The notes beneath the pieces are model-generated. The model searched no databases. It worked only from the letters and a program-made list of their open reading frames with translations, and was not told the origin of the DNA. Shown one piece after another: positions 5,527-6,363 of a stretch of DNA of 6,363 nucleotides (position 1 is the stretch's first letter; the number at the start of each line of letters is the position of its first letter). The position numbers and the translations under genes are program-made. This DNA comes from Candidatus Thiosymbion ectosymbiont of Robbea hypermnestra (lineage in GTDB: Bacteria; Pseudomonadota; Gammaproteobacteria; Chromatiales; Chromatiaceae), in contig JAIZWN010000468.1 in assembly GCA_020443945.1 (NCBI GenBank), forward strand, positions 1-6,363. The letters run 5' to 3'.

Positions 5527-6363
5527 CGATTGCAAGCCCCGAGGTTTTGGCAATGACAGTCAGATCGACCCCTTCTTGCTTCAATGCTTTGGCCATGGCA
5601 ATGGCCTTTTCCTTCAAACCTTCCTCCCGGCCTTCTGCTCGGCCTTTTTCCATCCCTTCAGCCATTCCTTCTGCCATCCCTTCCTTTTTTCCATCCAGGC
5701 GTCCATCGTGATAGCTGGATTGATACATACTAGCCTGGTAGCTCAGCTCTTCCAGGTGCCACTCGTAGGCCTGGCGTTCCTGCTCCCCCAGATTCATGAT
5801 GTCCAGGACTTCCTTGGCCTTCTGCAGGCCCTTGGCCTGGAATTCGCCCTTGATCTCCTGGTTTTTCAGGAAGTAGATCCATTCATCCAGGGAGTCTTTG
5901 GCGATGTCGTCGAATTGTCTGACCTTGAGTAGGTAGTACTCCGGGTAGAGCTCGTGGGGATAGCGTTTGCCGAAGAGTTTGCGTTGTCTGTCGTTCAGTT
6001 GGAGCTCGTCCTGGTGGTGCAGACCCACGAAGTGGGTCCGGCCGTGATAGATGTAGTCGGCCCCGGAGCCCAGATCGAAGTAGAGGATGTTGATTGAGAT
6101 GACCTTGACAACTTGGTCGTAGGGTTCCCCCTGCGCCAGGTGTTCGGTAATGGTTTTGGCGGTGGCGAACAGGATGCGTTGCAGGAAGTCGAACTCCCGT
6201 TCGTACTGGACCTCGATGAGGATGATTTCCTGCCTTTGATTGCGGACTTTCATGTCCACCCGATTGGATTTGTCGTGGGCCTGATCCCGGTTGCTCTCGC
6301 TCTCGAGGATTTCCAGGATGGTGATGTCGTCCTTGAGGAGCTCGGACAGGAAGCCTTCCAGGA
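5507..6363 (-). CDS. Rpn-family PD-(D/E)XK nuclease / putative transposase, 5' end outside window
   Basis: A member of the recombination-promoting nuclease family often annotated as 'PD-(D/E)XK nuclease family transposase'. E. coli Rpn proteins are DNA endonucleases that promote RecA-independent recombination. The frame continues to the window edge, giving 284 visible residues. A GTG at 6259 is in frame but is internal, because conserved sequence (LEGFLSELL, KSNRVDMKV) precedes it. The likely catalytic residues are the Asp in RVDMKV (about residue 36 of the visible part) and Glu-Val-Gln in LIEVQ (50-52), the family's ExQ variant of the ExK motif. Near the C terminus are seven four-residue units of the xxEG type, usual for the family. 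Roughly 20-35 N-terminal residues are probably missing. Base composition is visibly less GC-rich than in the cca-panB block, which suggests horizontal transfer. No stop or frameshift is seen, so the visible part looks intact. Confidence 0.85.
   Translation of the reverse strand, partial: LEGFLSELLKDDITILEILESESNRDQAHDKSNRVDMKVRNQRQEIILIEVQYEREFDFLQRILFATAKTITEHLAQGEPYDQVVKVISINILYFDLGSGADYIYHGRTHFVGLHHQDELQLNDRQRKLFGKRYPHELYPEYYLLKVRQFDDIAKDSLDEWIYFLKNQEIKGEFQAKGLQKAKEVLDIMNLGEQERQAYEWHLEELSYQASMYQSSYHDGRLDGKKEGMAEGMAEGMEKGRAEGREEGLKEKAIAMAKALKQEGVDLTVIAKTSGLAIAEIEKL
5606..5689 (-). repeat. 12-base tandem repeat coding for xxEG units in the nuclease
   Basis: Seven successive 12-base units encode KKEG, MAEG, MAEG, MEKG, RAEG, REEG and LKEK. 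The clearest DNA-level copies are the near-identical units around 5651-5686. Charged, helix-forming repeats of this kind are a known feature of the Rpn/putative-transposase family, and copy number could change by slippage. Confidence 0.75.

Noticed and set aside
4474..5556. 360-codon open frame on the + strand
   Set aside because: It is antisense to the radical SAM gene, whose cluster motif and B12-type domain are unmistakable. The opposing product shows no family resemblance.
5507..6259. Nuclease starting at the GTG at 6259
   Set aside because: The frame stays open to the window edge and encodes family-typical sequence before that codon, including part of the catalytic motif region, so the true start is outside the window.

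Overview
The window looks like a chromosomal segment of a GC-rich bacterium, most likely a gammaproteobacterium. The CCA-adding enzyme follows the E. coli-type (HD-domain) layout almost motif for motif, and PanB and FolA are ordinary bacterial housekeeping types. This taxonomic guess is inference from remembered family resemblance; no search was run.

Layout: folA (dihydrofolate reductase) is the only gene on the + strand (92-592). It converges on a three-gene minus-strand block read from right to left: panB (3475-2639), a DUF4126-type membrane protein (2602-1913) and cca (1898-639). Gaps inside the block are 36 and 14 bases, with no obvious terminator between genes, so it is probably one operon. 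A plausible sigma-70-type promoter lies just upstream of panB. The 46-base gap between the ends of cca and folA is largely filled by two small hairpins, which could act as a two-way terminator. Upstream of panB, on the same strand, is a 575-residue cobalamin-binding-type radical SAM protein (5382-3655) of unknown substrate. Beyond it is a PD-(D/E)XK nuclease of the Rpn/putative-transposase family (stop at 5507), whose 5' end is cut off by the window edge.

The left part is core metabolism: tetrahydrofolate production (FolA), the first committed pantothenate step, which uses a folate-bound one-carbon unit (PanB), and tRNA 3'-end maturation (Cca). The right part looks like accessory DNA. It has lower GC (about 53% in the sampled line 5581-5640 against about 80% in 721-780), a mobile-type nuclease, an inverted-repeat motif in the spacer, and an orphan radical SAM gene with no visible partner. 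I see no RNA gene, CRISPR array, complete insertion sequence or clear new multi-gene system. The items most worth a second look are the orphan radical SAM enzyme, the repeat motif in its leader, and the panB-DUF4126-cca arrangement without panC.
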